From positions 1 through 34,811 of the forward strand of contig JANYCR010000039.1 of NCBI GenBank assembly GCA_025360185.1: a stretch of DNA of 34,811 nucleotides, given 5' to 3'. The DNA is from Leptospiraceae bacterium. Lineage in GTDB: Bacteria; Spirochaetota; Leptospiria; Leptospirales; Leptospiraceae. Position 1 is the first letter of the stretch. Each line of letters opens with the position of its first letter. The notes under the pieces were generated by a model. It saw nothing but the letters and a program-made list of their open reading frames with translations. It ran no database searches and was not told where the DNA came from. Positions 7,744 to 16,849 of the stretch are shown piece after piece. The position numbers and the translations under genes are program-made.

Positions 7744-8832
7744 TTAGTTTTCTCTAATCAGTCTATCGACCTGATTTTTTATTTCATTTATGAATTTTTC
7801 TTCCGTGAATCGATTTATATTTTTTTGAAAATCCTGAGTCTTAAATGATAGCTTTTCGAATCTAGAAATCGCATCATTTAAAGATTCTACCGTTTGTTCA
7901 GGGAAAAAAACACCAGTTTTACCATCAATCACAGTTTCCAAAGCGCCACCCTCCCCAAATGCAATCACGGGAGTACAATATCCTTGCGATTCAACAGGCG
8001 TAATTCCAAAATCTTCTAGTCCAGGAAAAATAAAGGCACGCGCTTTTTTGTAATATTCTGCAATCTCAGATCGCGGTCTTCCTCCTAAAAATTCAATATT
8101 CGAAGGAACGGATTGCTTGAGCTTCTTCTCGTCCTGCCCACCTCCGATGATAACGAGTCGTTTTCCATTTTTACGAAATGCATCTATAGCAAGGTCAATT
8201 CTTTTGTAAGGCGCAAATGCAGAAACTATCAAGTAAAAATCCTCTTTCTTCTCACTAACGACTTTATATCCCTCCGGCAAGCAAGGCGGGTGGATAACAA
8301 CAGAATCCCGGGCATAGTATTTCTTGATTCGCTTCGCAATGAATTTTGAATTAGCAGTATATTGGTCTACCCGATGAGATGAGGAAACATCCCATGATCG
8401 AAGATAATTGGAAATAGCCTGAATAATTAGAAATTTAAGTCCACTTTTTGCTGGAAAATAATCGTAATACAGATCCCATACATAACGCATTGGTGAATGA
8501 ATATAAGAAATATGGATGCTATTTGGTGGAGGAATAATGCCCTTAGCCACACAATGAGAGGAAGAAAGAATCAAATCAAACCCCCGCAAATCAAGAGTTT
8601 CAATCGCCATTGGAAATAAAGGCAAGTAAGAACGATACTTGCTAGCCTTAAACGGCAAATTATTAGTAAACGCAGTATGAATTTTTCGATTTTCAATTCT
8701 CTCGTTTAATGTTCCCTTGTTGTAAATTAAAGTAAAAAGTTCTGCGTCTGGATAAATTTTTAAGAGTGAGTCTAATACAAGTTCTCCGCCCCTCATTCCC
8801 GTCAACCAATCATGTATAATTGCTACTTTCAT
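7744..8832 (-). CDS. GT4-family glycosyltransferase
   Basis: 362 residues with the GT-B fold of family 4: N-terminal MKVAIIHDWLTGMRGGE, and a C-terminal nucleotide-sugar half with LIVSAFAPYKRIDLAI (about 201-216) and the EX7E motif E273-DFGITPV-E281. The MRGGE start and the YIHSPMRYVWD segment resemble mannosyl- or rhamnosyltransferases of surface-polysaccharide pathways; donor and acceptor cannot be assigned. It has no membrane segment and should act at the cytoplasmic face. A Shine-Dalgarno-like AAGGAAAG lies about 10 bases before the ATG. It is immediately upstream of flbD on the same strand, so it may share the flagellar transcript; a link to flagellar glycosylation is only speculation. 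Confidence 0.88.
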   Translation of the reverse strand: MKVAIIHDWLTGMRGGELVLDSLLKIYPDAELFTLIYNKGTLNERIENRKIHTAFTNNLPFKASKYRSYLPLFPMAIETLDLRGFDLILSSSHCVAKGIIPPPNSIHISYIHSPMRYVWDLYYDYFPAKSGLKFLIIQAISNYLRSWDVSSSHRVDQYTANSKFIAKRIKKYYARDSVVIHPPCLPEGYKVVSEKKEDFYLIVSAFAPYKRIDLAIDAFRKNGKRLVIIGGGQDEKKLKQSVPSNIEFLGGRPRSEIAEYYKKARAFIFPGLEDFGITPVESQGYCTPVIAFGEGGALETVIDGKTGVFFPEQTVESLNDAISRFEKLSFKTQDFQKNINRFTEEKFINEIKNQVDRLIREN

Positions 8833-8922
8833 TTGTTTAATGCTTTCCTTTTTATAATGCTGTGAAGTATAATAAATTTTCAGCTATTGGTTATGATAAA
8901 AAATCTTTGGTTTTTGTAAAAC

Positions 8923-9969
8923 TTAATTAACATACAAATCCTCAAGTGTTTTAGGAACAAAGTTTGGGTCGCATTGTTTTGGTTCTTGTTCAGGGGAGAG
9001 TTTTTCAACTGCATTATCACGAAACGATTGCTTTATAAGGTATGGTTTAACATCAATGGAGTTAGTTTCTTGTTCGCACTCTTTGTAAGTCGGCTTTTGT
9101 TTATAACCATTGCAATATTCAGGTTCAACTATTTCTTTTGGTTCAGAATCAGGGATATATCTGAAATCACATTTCGAATAAGTTTGAATGTAAATTTTCC
9201 CATTCTCTAATTTCCAATTACCTCGCGTATAACCATTTCTCTTCATAAAATCAATGCAACCTGCGAATTCACCGAATACAATAATTACTTCTTTATTTCT
9301 ACAAAGATAATAATCTGTTTCCCATTTTACCTGCCAAACAATTAGTTTGCCATACAAATCCTCTTCTGAATATTTACTCGAAAGAATCAGCCCGTTAATT
9401 TTTTCTTTCCAGTCTGGTTGTGCTCTCAGATTTTTCATATCAGGATCTTTCTCGATGTGAGCAAAAGCATTGTAGCCCATATCAACAGAATTAGCAAGAT
9501 GGTAGTAGGCTTCATTTATATCTTCGAGCTTGCTGTATGCGCAGGCAAGATTGTAGCAAGCTAGTTCAGGGCGTTTTGGTTCTAGGAGTAAAGAAATTTT
9601 ATATGCTTCGATAGAGTCTTTGAGTTGATTCAAATTCGCTAGACTATTTCCATAATGATAATAATTTTCACCAGTCGGATAAGATTCGTTTGCCGCTTCG
9701 AAAAGAAGAACTGCCTCTGCATCTTTTTTTGATTTATAAAGTAAGATTCCTTTTTGTAGCAGTTCCTCTGATTTCTGCTTCGCGATTTTTTGTTTTGCTA
9801 TATCTGAATCAACTTCGATTAATTTTTTCTTTACCCATGCTTCAGAAAGATAATCAGCCTTGACCGCTTCGGGCTTTTCAATAAGTCCCGATTTTTCTTT
9901 GCAAGTTAGGTAAGCTACAGCAAATAAAAAACAAAGATATACAATTCTAAGTAGATACATCGGTTTCAT
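8923..9969 (-). CDS. TPR-containing putative lipoprotein
   Basis: 348 residues. A hydrophobic N-terminal segment ends in AYLTC (Cys23), a plausible but relaxed spirochaete lipobox. A tetratricopeptide-like region follows (about 65-190: SEELLQKGILLYKSKKDAEA, YYHYGNSLANLNQLKDSIEAYK, LACYNLACAYSKLEDINEAYY), suggesting protein-protein contacts. The last 150 residues are Cys/Tyr-rich and unrecognised. It is probably anchored on a membrane facing the periplasm or outside. The ATG at 9969 lacks a clear ribosome site; Met4 is an alternative. The 90-base gap to the glycosyltransferase is AT-rich and may hold that gene's promoter. Confidence 0.75.
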   Translation of the reverse strand: MKPMYLLRIVYLCFLFAVAYLTCKEKSGLIEKPEAVKADYLSEAWVKKKLIEVDSDIAKQKIAKQKSEELLQKGILLYKSKKDAEAVLLFEAANESYPTGENYYHYGNSLANLNQLKDSIEAYKISLLLEPKRPELACYNLACAYSKLEDINEAYYHLANSVDMGYNAFAHIEKDPDMKNLRAQPDWKEKINGLILSSKYSEEDLYGKLIVWQVKWETDYYLCRNKEVIIVFGEFAGCIDFMKRNGYTRGNWKLENGKIYIQTYSKCDFRYIPDSEPKEIVEPEYCNGYKQKPTYKECEQETNSIDVKPYLIKQSFRDNAVEKLSPEQEPKQCDPNFVPKTLEDLYVN

Positions 9970-10163
9970 TTTTTTAGGTAACTATAGGTCTGTCAATGGA
10001 TTTACAACCGGGATGTTCTGTATAAAACTATTACATTTCAAACCATCTAAAAGAGACATGGACAATGCTTGAAGCCAAATTAAGTTTCCAACTAGCGTTA
10101 ATTATTAACCAAACATTACCCATCCCAGGCAGAGATGAATTTTATGTACATTTCTTTTGATAT

Positions 10164-10763
10164 TTGCCTAGTAGAAATACAAAAAGAACTTTACAAATTC
10201 CCAAATGCTTATATCCTGACTGCTATAGTTGCATCCTGAGTGAATTTATGTCGAATGCTCCAAATGTGAAATACAATTCTGATAATGATTTTTACTACTT
10301 CCTTGCTGTCTTAGACGACGAGTCGGTGAAGACAACCCTTCTTCATTTCAATCTAACCGAAATTATCAATATGAGTAACCAAATCAAAAAGATTAATTTT
10401 GATGAACTCGAAAAAGAAGAAATTGTAGAGTTTCTGCTTCGCACGTTCAATGAGAAATGTGCAACAGAGCCAGCTAAAATCCAAAAAATTGGACAACGTT
10501 TTCAGATTACGGATAACGCGATTAATACCGAAAAGAAAAACTTCATTAATACACTTTTAAAAAATCTAAAAAGTAGAACTCCGAATTTTTACAAAAGCAA
10601 TATTCGAAACCTTAAAAAGAAACGCGACTTGAACGAGGAAGATAGCCGTAAACTTGGAATGAATGAAAGTGCTAACAAACTTATTCATGACAATAAGCGG
10701 GAGGTAATTATTATCCTCAAAGCACTTTATACCTTTAAGCGATTTGAAAGTATCGTTCTCTAA
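10164..10763 (+). CDS. Unknown protein, probably the 3' part of a gene interrupted by TGA
   Basis: 199 codons if started at the TTG at 10164; the first internal ATG is Met29. I recognise no domain. The protein is lysine/asparagine-rich with predicted helices and an early cysteine cluster (PKCLYPDCYSC). The same frame extends upstream: an ATG at 10065 opens 31 codons that end at TGA 10158-10160, and the frame continues without a break into this gene. The simplest reading is a 10065-10763 gene (about 232 residues) broken by one stop codon; the TTG start directly after that stop has no convincing ribosome site. Its stop overlaps the convergent DUF2779 gene by 4 bases. Confidence 0.5.
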   Translation: MPSRNTKRTLQIPKCLYPDCYSCILSEFMSNAPNVKYNSDNDFYYFLAVLDDESVKTTLLHFNLTEIINMSNQIKKINFDELEKEEIVEFLLRTFNEKCATEPAKIQKIGQRFQITDNAINTEKKNFINTLLKNLKSRTPNFYKSNIRNLKKKRDLNEEDSRKLGMNESANKLIHDNKREVIIILKALYTFKRFESIVL

Positions 10764-12313
10764 ATCAAATTTCTTAAAGCTTCTACGACTTTATACATCG
10801 CATACGTATCCATCTTACAATACTCAGTGAGTAGCGTATGAATTGCGTTAACCTCATCCTCTGATAAATTCATAGTCTTTGAACGAAGAAATTCCAAGTT
10901 AGCCATATTTCCATCGTTAATTCCTAGCTCTTTATAGTCGAGACCGGTTAACGCCGGTAAGACTGCCTTTAAAGAAGCACTTCCCTTTTGAGCAGGATGA
11001 TAGTAATAAAAAAATTTGAATGGGTCTGATAAGTCTTTAAAATTTTCTACAATCGTAGAATACCATTCTTCATACTGAGTAAATAACTGCACAGACTCAC
11101 GCAAGCATCTCTTTTCAAATGTATCATTATAACAAATAATAGTTCCTGTTGGTGAAATTAATTTCGATAGCTCGGATAAAATATTGAGTCGCGGGTCGTC
11201 TATCCCGTTATCAATAAAGCTATAATGTTCAAGCGGTAAATCATGGTTACGCTGCACATGAAGAGAATACAGAAAAGGAATATGCTGGTATGGTTTTGTT
11301 TTGGGATAAAGGGGCATTGCTGGATTAACCGTTTCAAAATCTAAAAAGTAAAGTGGATATTGAAATGAATTTACAAAATCTTTTAGTTTATCTTGTTGGA
11401 TAAAAGCTATTTTTGTTTTCTCTACATCAATTTGAATTTTCTGAGAAAACGACAAGTCAGGATTATCCGGAATATCTTTCAAATAACGAATTCCTGATTT
11501 GTAAAACTTTAAAACTAAATCACCACCTTCCCGCAAATTAAAAATATCACCATCGCCCAGTTCATGCCAGCAAGTTTTAAGATTACAATTTTTAGGACTA
11601 CTGCAAGAAAATTCCTGGGATATAGGCGGACTTTCTTCCAAATGGATCAGGCTTTTAAAATAATTTAATTGCCTTGAGAATTCATCCTTTGCATATTTCA
11701 TTTTATCTAGAAGACTGACCTTTACGAAAAACTGTTTTAAGTCTAATTCTTTATCAAATAAATAGTGAGGGTTAACATTAAGTATGCTACAATCCTTTAT
11801 AGTAAGACCGCAAAGTTTTATAACATGCAATTGAAAAGATAAATCTTTCGTGTTGTCACGCTTGATATTAATAGAGGATTTTACTAAAATAATTTCCCAG
11901 GAATCATCTTCTTGTGATGGAACTAAAATATCCGTTCTAGAAAAGAACTCAGTGCTCAAAAAACTTGCATTATAAATTACTTTTCTTTCTTTAATCAATT
12001 CTTGCGTAATCTTATAAGTAGAAAACATATTTAGATTTCTGGGAACTTCTACACCGTTTGGGTAAAGACTTCTTGCGGATAACAAAACAGAGTCGTTTTG
12101 AATATTCATCCTATGTAAATTACTTTCATTCTTTGGAGAATAACGAAGTGTATTCTCTGAATGGTATTGGCTCCATAAGAGCAAATCACATTTAAGTCCG
12201 ATCATAAACCTAGACTTTGTAAGGACGGTCGCCCTTTGTTCACTTGGAATTTGTATTTCGGGCAAATCGAATTTTCGATTTAGAAAGTCTTTGAAACGAA
12301 AAAGTTTTAGCAT
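10760..12313 (-). CDS. DUF2779 protein: degenerate Cas4/RecB-like half plus DEDD exonuclease-like half
   Basis: 517 residues. The C-terminal half matches DUF2779, an RNase H/DEDD exonuclease-like domain: FLDFET (D325, E327), YNDTFEKRC (D397) and EYCKMDTYAMYK (D502). The N-terminal half looks like a Cas4/RecB PD-(D/E)XK nuclease with a possible iron-sulphur cluster: Cys42 in IGLKCDLLLW and Cys237, Cys243, Cys248. Its catalytic segment has D128 and then WEIILVKSS, so the Glu expected two residues before K145 is Leu143; this half may be inactive. Related proteins are thought to process nucleic acid, but no role is established. It is transcribed toward the interrupted gene at 10164-10763. Confidence 0.75.
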   Translation of the reverse strand: MLKLFRFKDFLNRKFDLPEIQIPSEQRATVLTKSRFMIGLKCDLLLWSQYHSENTLRYSPKNESNLHRMNIQNDSVLLSARSLYPNGVEVPRNLNMFSTYKITQELIKERKVIYNASFLSTEFFSRTDILVPSQEDDSWEIILVKSSINIKRDNTKDLSFQLHVIKLCGLTIKDCSILNVNPHYLFDKELDLKQFFVKVSLLDKMKYAKDEFSRQLNYFKSLIHLEESPPISQEFSCSSPKNCNLKTCWHELGDGDIFNLREGGDLVLKFYKSGIRYLKDIPDNPDLSFSQKIQIDVEKTKIAFIQQDKLKDFVNSFQYPLYFLDFETVNPAMPLYPKTKPYQHIPFLYSLHVQRNHDLPLEHYSFIDNGIDDPRLNILSELSKLISPTGTIICYNDTFEKRCLRESVQLFTQYEEWYSTIVENFKDLSDPFKFFYYYHPAQKGSASLKAVLPALTGLDYKELGINDGNMANLEFLRSKTMNLSEDEVNAIHTLLTEYCKMDTYAMYKVVEALRNLI

Positions 12314-12386
12314 TGGGTCTGTTTCTAACCTAATCGAATATACCTATTTTGAATAGCAATAAAATGGAAGTGACGATACTAAATTT

Positions 12387-14609
12387 ATGAATTCGATGAT
12401 TACGTGTTTTCTTTTTTTATTTTCCATTGTATTTGTTTATTCTGAGTCAACTAAACCAATAGGCAAAGAACAAACTCGCTTAGATTACGATAAAATCTTA
12501 ACAGGACTAGAGATTCTAAAGAATAAAAATATTCAAATCACTCTGCCAAGCGAATCAGGGTTTAGAAAAGATTTATATGATTCAAATGGAAATCTTTTAG
12601 AATCCGAATATATGGACGTGAAAGGAAAATTGGTTGAGGTAGAGCCTAAGATGGCAGTAGAGAAACGAATTTACAATTCTTTTGGGTTGGTAGAAAAAAT
12701 TCAAACCTTTGATAAAACTAGAAATATTACTTCTACCTTACTATTTCAATATGATGCTAAATGTGTAGGAATAAAAAAAAAGGAAGCCTGCCTCGAAGAA
12801 TTTTCTTTTTTTGACGGCACACAAAATCCTATCGAAGATGAAAACGGAATTCATAAATATAAAGCGGAATTTGACCAAATCTGTCTAGGAGTTGAGATTC
12901 GAAAAGCAGAGGATTGTAAAAAAAAAGAAACTAATCTAAATAAAAAATTAAAACTTGTAGAGGATAATAGTGGTAATGCGAAAGTAATTAGAACGTTTGA
13001 TAATCAAGGGAATCTGAATTTATATGAAATTTATGATAAGACAGGAAAAATTAAGCATAAAGTTATCTATGCATATGATTATAAATGCATTGCGATTACT
13101 TCTAAGCCACAGGGATGTATAATATTTCAGGAATATTCAAACCGAATTGAGACGAAGACTATTTCGGATAACGTAAACTACGGAAAAAGAATTATTCAAT
13201 ATGATTTGAATTGCATTAAGGAGAAACGCAACTCAGAAAACTGTATAAGCCTGGAAGAAAACTATGATTTGAATGGAAAATTGAAAGATATTGCGCATCG
13301 CTTTACTTTTGGTTGCATGGATTACTCACTTGAACTCGGTGCCTATGCTAAAAAAATCGCAAACTTTGATAAAAAAGGAAATGAAATTCTTAGAGAATTT
13401 TATAATTCTAAGGATCAATTGATTGAAGATTCATCCGGTGGCGCAAAATACATATATGCCTACAACCAAGAATGTCTGGATAATGGTCATAAATCCCAAT
13501 ACTGTAGAACGCTTACCGAAATTTACGATAAGAATTTAAAACTAAAATATAAAGCAATCTACGATGAGAACTGTGTGAAAAAAGGAAATGCAAATCTAGA
13601 ATCTCCAAACTATTGCACAGCATGGAAGGAAGTCTATGATTCTATGAAAGAAGAAGTAAATTCAAGAGATTCAATTAAAATTATTAAAGCAAATTTTGAT
13701 AAGAACGGTTTCAAAAAGGATTTAGAACAATACAGTATTAACCGCAAGCTGAGTCTTAAAACAGTTTATTATTTTGATAAAGAGAAATTGATAAAAAAGG
13801 AAAACCAAGATGTAAATGGAAATCTCATTGAAGATGCCGAAGGAATTGCAATCTATACATATCAATATGAGAATTCCAAATTTACAACGCGGGAAGAAAC
13901 TTTAGGCAAAAACGGAAAATTAAAACCTAATTCCGATGGAGTTGCTCGAATGGTATTCTTGTACAATGAAAATTGTCTACGAAATAATTCGAACCGTTAT
14001 GAATGTGCCAGCTTGACTGAGTTTTATGACGAAAAGGAAAACCTAATTGAGCCTAGTTCAAAGAATGAGGATAATAACAATTATGCAAGATTAATTCGTG
14101 AGTTTGATCCAAAGGGAAACTTGACCTTAGAGGCTTACTATGATAAAAATAATAAACTCAAGAAGAACCAAAAAGGCGTGGCTAAGTATAAATTTTATTA
14201 TGATGAGACTGGCGAGGTTATTCGCGAAGATCATTTTAGTAAAAAAAATTCTCTGAAGCGAAAGATTCAATATGTCCATGACCCAAAGTGCAAATCACTC
14301 GCCAATGATTTTAGTTGTAATACTTCCATCGTTTACTTGAATAAAAAAAATCTTCCATTGGATAAAGAAAATTTGGAAGGAATTCCTTATGCAAAAGAAA
14401 TTACATCTTACAATTATGATTGTATAAATACCACTTCCGAGCCAGACGAATGCCTAGAAAAAAAAGAATATATTAACTCTAAGGAAGAAATTATTTTTGC
14501 TGAGTATTTTCAATATGTAAAGCCTCCCTCTACACAGAGTGAAATTAAATTAATCAAATTAAAATTAACCCAAGAAAAAATTCCATACGGCGTGGAATTT
14601 ATTAAATAA
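12387..14609 (+). CDS. Exported protein with cysteine-paired YD/YN-type repeats
   Basis: 740 residues. A signal peptide (MNSMITCFLFLFSIVFVYSES) leads into about a dozen degenerate repeats of 45-60 residues. Each carries a motif like Y-x-Y-D-x-x-C, usually a second Cys 9-15 residues later, then an F/Y-Y-D-x-x-G/K-x-L strand, for example IYAYDYKCIAITSKPQGC and FLYNENCLRNNSNRYEC. Regular aromatic/Asp/Gly spacing suggests stacked beta-hairpins like YD or MORN-type repeats, with one disulphide per unit in an oxidising compartment. Two units have lost both cysteines. I do not recognise a named family. It is probably periplasmic or on the cell surface; adhesion or scaffold roles would be guesses. 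Start at the ATG directly before the signal peptide. Confidence 0.8.
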   Translation: MNSMITCFLFLFSIVFVYSESTKPIGKEQTRLDYDKILTGLEILKNKNIQITLPSESGFRKDLYDSNGNLLESEYMDVKGKLVEVEPKMAVEKRIYNSFGLVEKIQTFDKTRNITSTLLFQYDAKCVGIKKKEACLEEFSFFDGTQNPIEDENGIHKYKAEFDQICLGVEIRKAEDCKKKETNLNKKLKLVEDNSGNAKVIRTFDNQGNLNLYEIYDKTGKIKHKVIYAYDYKCIAITSKPQGCIIFQEYSNRIETKTISDNVNYGKRIIQYDLNCIKEKRNSENCISLEENYDLNGKLKDIAHRFTFGCMDYSLELGAYAKKIANFDKKGNEILREFYNSKDQLIEDSSGGAKYIYAYNQECLDNGHKSQYCRTLTEIYDKNLKLKYKAIYDENCVKKGNANLESPNYCTAWKEVYDSMKEEVNSRDSIKIIKANFDKNGFKKDLEQYSINRKLSLKTVYYFDKEKLIKKENQDVNGNLIEDAEGIAIYTYQYENSKFTTREETLGKNGKLKPNSDGVARMVFLYNENCLRNNSNRYECASLTEFYDEKENLIEPSSKNEDNNNYARLIREFDPKGNLTLEAYYDKNNKLKKNQKGVAKYKFYYDETGEVIREDHFSKKNSLKRKIQYVHDPKCKSLANDFSCNTSIVYLNKKNLPLDKENLEGIPYAKEITSYNYDCINTTSEPDECLEKKEYINSKEEIIFAEYFQYVKPPSTQSEIKLIKLKLTQEKIPYGVEFIK

Positions 14610-14647
14610 ATGATTTAAAAAAAAGTGGGTTTAACTAAAATATTATA

Positions 14648-15862
14648 ATGCTTAACTTTCTAAGAAAACTTTTCGGCTCAAACGCAAAATACGAGTCACA
14701 CCCTGAAGCAATTGTGATTTCTTGCTTCTTTAACCCGCAAAATTCCCCTTATAGACTAAAGGCATTTAACCAGTTTTATCAGTCGATAGAAAATACGAAT
14801 CATTTCATATTGGAATGTGTGATTGGTAACGCCAAACCGCAATTACCCGAAAGTCAGTATATTAAACGAGTTTACACAGAAAATCTTCTCTGGCATAAAG
14901 AAGCACTTCTAAATAAAATTATTGCAGAGCATTTACCTGCAAAATATAAATATATTTTTTGGGTAGATGCAGATGTGGTCTTTCAGAATAAGAATTGGAT
15001 CGTAGACGGTGTCGCTGAATTACAAGCGCATAATATCATTCAACCGTTTGAGTATTGCATACACCTGGAGAGAAACCAAACAGAGCCTTCGTTCAATGTT
15101 AATGAGCATAAGAAAAGAATATTTGATGATCGTTATTCCAACCGTAGACTCTGGAGAAGTTTTAGTGCTAACTTTAAAACAGCTCGTTTAAATGCTACTC
15201 AGCAAGAAAATTATAATATCCACGGGCATGTAGGTTTCGCTTGGGGAGCTAGGCGAGAAATTTTACAAAATATGCCGTTATACGATAGAGCTCTAATCGG
15301 TGGAGCTGACCATATCATTGCACATGCTGCGGCGGGGCAAATACCGCATAGCTGCATCGCCAAATCTTTCACTGATAATTTAGACGAAGTATTAAATTGG
15401 TCTAAAAAGTTTTATAAACTAGTGCAGGGTAAAATTAGTTTTGTCGAAGGCGATTTATATCATATCTGGCATGGAGATATTGACAAGCGACAATACTTAA
15501 AGCGAATCCAGGATTTTACAACCAAGACAAAGCAAATCATTCACAAGGACGAAAACGGACTCTATGTAACCCATGCGGGTGACGATGAGTATATGAAAAA
15601 ATATTTCAAGCATAGAGAAGTATCATCGGATAATGACTATTTAACGTCAATGAATGTAGGATATTTAGGAAGTTCAGGAAATGCAAGGTCTGACTCTTTT
15701 GATGAGGCTATTCTGGCTAATGAAGTTTTAAATGATAGAAATGAAACAAATCTAAGTCCCTCTGAATTCGGGGGAGGGAGTAGTGGAGGCGGAGGAGCCG
15801 GTGGTTCCTGGGATGATACAAGCTCCTCATCCCAGTTAGCTCAGTCAGATAATTTTTCTTAG
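14648..15862 (+). CDS. GT-A-type glycosyltransferase-like protein with Gly/Ser-rich tail
   Basis: 404 residues without signal peptide or membrane helix. The core (about 20-300) resembles a GT-A nucleotide-sugar transferase: IVISCFFNP near the start, then YIFWVDADVVF with D107-x-D109 as the metal-binding DxD motif, and an acceptor-side segment around GGADHIIAHAAAGQIPH and LYHIWHGD. Homologues of this shape occur in tailed phages and cell-surface loci. The last 65 residues are polar and low-complexity (GGGSSGGGGAGGSW then DDTSSSSQ), unusual for the family. It begins 38 bases after the repeat-protein gene on the same strand, so it could act on that exported protein, but nothing proves this. No good ribosome site precedes the ATG. 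Confidence 0.7.
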   Translation: MLNFLRKLFGSNAKYESHPEAIVISCFFNPQNSPYRLKAFNQFYQSIENTNHFILECVIGNAKPQLPESQYIKRVYTENLLWHKEALLNKIIAEHLPAKYKYIFWVDADVVFQNKNWIVDGVAELQAHNIIQPFEYCIHLERNQTEPSFNVNEHKKRIFDDRYSNRRLWRSFSANFKTARLNATQQENYNIHGHVGFAWGARREILQNMPLYDRALIGGADHIIAHAAAGQIPHSCIAKSFTDNLDEVLNWSKKFYKLVQGKISFVEGDLYHIWHGDIDKRQYLKRIQDFTTKTKQIIHKDENGLYVTHAGDDEYMKKYFKHREVSSDNDYLTSMNVGYLGSSGNARSDSFDEAILANEVLNDRNETNLSPSEFGGGSSGGGGAGGSWDDTSSSSQLAQSDNFS

Positions 15863-15871
15863 AGGAAAATA

Positions 15872-16310
15872 CTAATTAGCCCTATTTACAGTCACAGAGC
15901 TTTTATTGCAAATCTCATTTGGTTTTAAGGCAGCCTCATTCCATACGGCGACCTTGCCTTCTTTCAAAACGAGCTTTGTGCTTATGATAGCTGTAATTAC
16001 AAAGCTACTGTTTTTTTCCAAGTGTATCATTTCCAAGCCAGACATTATTGGATATATTCAGATTGTCCACCGATCCAGAATTTTGTAAGTAGCTCGTTTT
16101 CTTTTTATCGTTTGTATTGGATTGAATCAAATGATAAAAGAGTCCCTCTTTGACGTTAGTTGTCAAAGTGACCTTTTGCTTTGCTCCGTTGACTGTTTCA
16201 TTTTGTTTTGGGGAAGTAAAGCTGATTGCAAGATTCTTTGGACAATCGAGAGAGAAGACGCTGCCAAATATTATAGAAATTAATAAAATTAATTTTTGAA
16301 TTCTAATCAT
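15872..16310 (-). pseudogene. Exported Ig-like-domain protein, frameshifted in a poly-A run
   Basis: The frame from the ATG at 16310 gives a signal peptide (MIRIQKLILLISIIFGSVFS) and then a beta-rich stretch including ISFTSPKQNETV and KVTLTTNV, resembling a bacterial Ig-like fold. It stops at 16005 after 101 codons, right behind a run of seven A (T in the printed strand, 16011-16017). Dropping one A continues smoothly as GKNSSFVITAIISTKLVL... to a TAG at 15872, about 145 residues in all, completing the domain. The gene is thus disrupted by one base, or the run was misread, or slippage restores the frame. Its start overlaps the end of the upstream membrane-protein gene by 8 bases, suggesting coupled translation. 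Confidence 0.7.
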
Positions 16311-16707
16311 TTTGCGTTTTCCTTATTTTAGTGTAAATATAATAAATATAAATGATTAATAAAAAAGTCAATCGAATCAAACTTAATGGAAATGATATAT
16401 ACTGATTATGACTACTTGAAGCTAAATTCTTTGTAACCAAATGATCTATAACCCAGTAGCCAATTCCGATTAAAAAAAGAAAAATATAATATTTATATTT
16501 TTCCTTAATCAAAATATAAAGAGTCACACTGGAAGAAATTAAAAAAAATATAATAGGGAATGTCGATTCAGAAATATATTTAACTCGGTGGGACGTAGTT
16601 GAAACTTGTAAAATGAAATCAATTTGCATAAGTAGGGTAAAAATCATACTATAAATACTTAACAAGATAATAGCTTTATTCATATACTGAATATATTTAG
16701 GGTTCAT
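16303..16707 (-). CDS. Small membrane protein of unknown function
   Basis: 134 residues with four likely transmembrane segments (about 11-32, 48-66, 72-90 and 104-126) and short charged loops. I recognise no motif or family. Its stop overlaps the start of the exported Ig-like gene by 8 bases, so the two probably form a unit expressed from the AT-rich gap at 16708-16849, which also separates it from the divergent lipoprotein gene. That gap contains a short inverted repeat (TTACTTT...AAAGTAA) but no clear promoter. Confidence 0.65.
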   Translation of the reverse strand: MNPKYIQYMNKAIILLSIYSMIFTLLMQIDFILQVSTTSHRVKYISESTFPIIFFLISSSVTLYILIKEKYKYYIFLFLIGIGYWVIDHLVTKNLASSSHNQYISFPLSLIRLTFLLIIYIYYIYTKIRKTQND

Positions 16708-16849
16708 AGTTTTTTCCGGTTTGTATTTTTTAATAAAATGACATATCTCTGATTTTACTTTAAAATCAAAAGTAATTTTATAGATATTATTTGCAATTTC
16801 TTTTTCGATGAATTTTAGATATCTATTTTAGAGAAGAGGATTATGGCTA

